DNA of 64,000 bases from positions 98,628,963 to 98,692,962 of the forward strand of contig NC_083570.1 of assembly GCF_027579695.1 (NCBI RefSeq). Reading direction: 5' to 3'. Below the pieces are notes generated by a model. It worked only from the letters and a program-made list of their open reading frames with translations. It was not told the DNA's origin and made no database searches. Position numbers and translations under genes: made by a program. Of this stretch, positions 61,999 to 64,000 are shown piece by piece. How positions within the stretch are numbered: the first letter of the stretch is position 1; each line of letters begins with the position of its first letter. The stretch is from Neoarius graeffei. Lineage: Eukaryota; Chordata; Actinopteri; Siluriformes; Ariidae.

Positions 61999-62245
61999 CA
62001 GCGCGATGCAGCCCAGCCTCAGTACACTTCAATGGCATTTGGGAGCTCTGCGCTTTCAATCTCAAAATGCAAGACGATTATTGGACAAATACTGCGAAAA
62101 CGCCCGCCCACGGAGTCCCACGGACTCCCAGCCTCAGTGGACTTCAATGGCATTTGGGAGCTATGCGCTTTTCAATCTCAAAATGCAAGATGGTTATTGG
62201 ACAAATACTGCGAAAATGCCCTCCCACCGACTCCGAGCCTCATAT
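61999..62245. repeat. ~116-bp tandem duplication
   Basis: CAGCCTCAGTNNACTTCAAT and the following TGGCATTTGGGAGCTNTGCG recur at 62014 and 62132, with ATTGGACAAATACTGCGAAAA in both. Two units; no gene. Confidence 0.85.
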
Positions 62246-62553
62246 GGGAGGGACATGGCAGTTTCCGCGAGGAGACTGGTGATTGGTGAAAGCGGCCGGA
62301 TATTTTCTTTGATTGACAGCTCGTTTCAAATATAGACAGGCAGCAGTGAATCTCAGTTCAGTCCCATGCGGATTCGCAAGTGCTGTGGTGTATTGTAAGA
62401 GATCAGCTTACATTTCGATTTCATTCATTACATACGGTTTCTACCAGCTTTTTTAGTTTGTATATATTTTCATTGTAAATAAAGTGTAAATATAGTGTTG
62501 TCAAGTTTGCTTAGATCCAGAAATGTCGTTTATTTGAGTGACTGAACTTGAAC

Positions 62554-62736
62554 TGGGCGGCACGGTGGTGTAGTGGTTAGCGCTGTCGCCTCACAGCAAG
62601 AAGGTCATGGGTTCGAGCCCCGTGGCCGGCGAGGGCCTTTCTGTGTGGAGTTTGCATGTTCTCCCCGTGTCCGCGTGGGTTTCCTCCGGGTGCTCCGGTT
62701 TCCCCCACAGTCCAAAGACATGCAGGTTAGGTTAAC
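62554..62736 (+). repeat. SINE, 5' half
   Basis: GGGCGGCACGGTGGTGTAGTG with the A box TGGTGTAGTGG and the B box GGTTCGAGCCC, ending at AGGTTAAC; the second half is missing. A TA run (62757-62787) follows. Confidence 0.88.
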
Positions 62737-62752
62737 ATATATATATGTGAAT

Positions 62753-62792
<40 letters not shown>

Positions 62793-62924
62793 TACTTGTT
62801 TATGTACACAATTCACAGCTATGCAACAGCTGTACAGATGTATTTGGTGATACAGTAAGTGAGCTAAATTTTAACAGTGCAAACAATGCCACAAAAAGAA
62901 AAGATTCATGCCATTGTCATGATT

Positions 62925-63204
62925 CGTTGTCATGCCGACCGAGGCTGTGTTTCCCGCTTGTGGTCTCGTCACTCGTCACTTCCGGAAGGGGCAGTGCTGA
63001 AGTAAGTAGCTCGATTGGGTTTACATGCACTAAGTAGCTCGGCTACAATCGCATAATCTAGGTCGCGTAGCTCGATTACGAGAAATCAAGTTCGGTTCGA
63101 TTTCAGCCGAGCTAAGGTGTTTCCATGGCATTTAGAACTTCGATTTCAGTCGAGCAACGGGAGAAATTCGATTTTCTCTATGTGCATGTAAACGCACTGA
63201 GTGT
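62925..63204. mobile_element. One end of the CAGTGCGTTTACATGCAC TIR family
   Basis: GTCATGCCGACCGAGGCTGTG to ATGTGCATGTAAACGCACTG, matching the right part of the element ending at 52023. The left end is missing. Confidence 0.72.
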
Positions 63205-63655
63205 TATTGGTCAAAACATTGATGTCGAGACCATAATAGCCAATCAAAACAGTTTTTACAAAGACACCCACATCCGCTTTCTTTTATCAAAACTTACACA
63301 TGTTCGTGAGCTGCATATCAAAAATACGCTCCTCTAATCGGCGTGTTTTCTCAAGCTGCCAAATACTATTGACAAGCGAGATGAAGCGAAGGTACGTGAA
63401 ATTGATGCTGGTATAAAAAACAAGTTTAGCAAAGCAAAAGGAAAGCAAGAGAGGAGTGTGAGAGAGAGCCAGGTTAGAGCATGTAAAAACACAGGAGGAG
63501 CTGGCTAATGAAAGAAAAAGGAAAAAAGAGAGGACTGATGAGCTTTTGGCTTTGGCCAAGAAGCTGAAGAAGAATTCTAAATGATCTAATGAAAATGTGT
63601 TTCAAAAATAACTGGGAACTGTAAACAACTTTACTGTAAAAAGTGTGAATAGACA
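63205..63655 (+). other. Short coding-like fragments of an unknown element
   Basis: 63363-63420 can be read DEAKVREIDAGIKNKF and 63478-63583 reads EHVKTQEELANERKRKKERT then DELLALAKKLKKNSK before a TGA, a charged helix. They look like the start and the coiled end of one protein with the middle lost. I cannot name it. Confidence 0.4.
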
Positions 63656-63657
63656 TA

Positions 63658-64000
63658 CACTATTGTTCAAAAGTTTGGGGTCACTTTGAAATGTCCTTAT
63701 TTTTGAAAGAAAAGCACTGTTCTTTTCAATGAAGATCACTTTAAACTAATCAGAAATCCACTCTATACATTGCTAATGTGGTAAATGACTATTCTAGCTG
63801 CAAATGTCTGGTTTTTGGTGCAATATCTCCATAGGTGTATAGAGGCCCATTTCCAGCAACTCTCACTCCAGTGTTCTAATGGTACAATGTGTTTGCTCAT
63901 TGCCTCAGAAGGCTAATGGATGATTAGAAAACCCTTGTACAATCATGTTAGCACAGCTGAAAACAGTTGAGCTCTTTAGAGAAGCTATAAAACTGACCTT
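63658..64000 (+). mobile_element. Tc1-like element, start (cut by window end)
   Basis: After TA (63656-63659 region: CATACACTATT) it begins CACTATTGTTCAAAAGTTTG then GGGTCACTTTGAAATGTCC, a known teleost Tc1 terminus, and goes on through the 5' leader. The transposase would lie beyond the window. Confidence 0.8.

Noticed and set aside
1-64000. CRISPR arrays, rRNA genes, bacterial operons
   Set aside because: None seen; tandem repeats are minisatellites or microsatellites and the genes have eukaryotic introns.
56003-64000. Further brd8 exons
   Set aside because: No stretch matches the Lys/Glu-rich and coiled-coil parts that should follow; the coiled frames found belong to repeats.

Overview
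This is nuclear DNA of a ray-finned (teleost) fish. The signs are several fish-type Tc1-like transposon families, a tRNA-derived SINE whose tail is a GATGAGATGAG run, vertebrate tRNA-Ala(AGC) genes, and the first four coding exons of a conserved vertebrate gene, brd8. The species cannot be told from the sequence. Most of the window is mobile DNA, much of it nested. The only host protein gene I can support is brd8 (plus strand; exons at 44299-44317, 44936-45032, 55731-55800 and 55953-56002). Four identical intact tRNA-Ala(AGC) genes lie at 5883-5955, 9687-9759, 30013-30085 and 44100-44172.

Layout. 1-5800: dispersed repeats, two truncated Tc1-like elements, a long inverted repeat and a LINE 3' end. 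5883-23429: a giant palindrome. The left arm (5883-9990) is tRNA-Ala, a 3.7-kb spacer, tRNA-Ala and an upstream flank. The right arm (10153-23429) is the same sequence reversed and swollen by a SINE, a 5-kb multi-exon transposon (called element E here) and two DNA transposons, whose empty sites are still seen in the left arm. 23430-29953: a second, internally inverted copy of E carrying the candidate catalytic exons, itself hit by a hAT element. 30013-30690: tRNA-Ala and a LINE 3' end. 30701-41290: a minus-strand L2-like LINE opened by a Tc1 element with an intact transposase, a hAT-like element holding a minisatellite, and another LINE that itself holds a 3.7-kb hAT-like element with a CG/TG minisatellite. 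41425-44075: broken E pieces, a half tRNA and two SINEs.

44100-56002: tRNA-Ala and brd8 are divergent with 126 bp between them. brd8 intron 2 (10.7 kb) is mostly a five-level nest: Tc1-like element > SINE > TIR element > near-full-length I-clade LINE > small Tigger-like element. 56003-64000: brd8 intron 4, holding a 4.7-kb long-TIR element with three ISL2EU-like elements inside (THAP and SWIM/YqaJ-type first exons), more first-exon-like fragments, a SINE and the start of another Tc1-like element.

The most unusual system is element E. It encodes a multi-exon protein with zinc-binding Cys clusters, proline-rich and acidic stretches and an RNase-H-like core motif. It shows no clear terminal inverted repeats, and three of its right ends and two of its left ends lie exactly in the anticodon loop of tRNA-Ala(AGC). 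tRNA genes, E and the spacers have clearly recombined together, so repeated targeting and duplication of one insertion cannot be told apart from this window alone.
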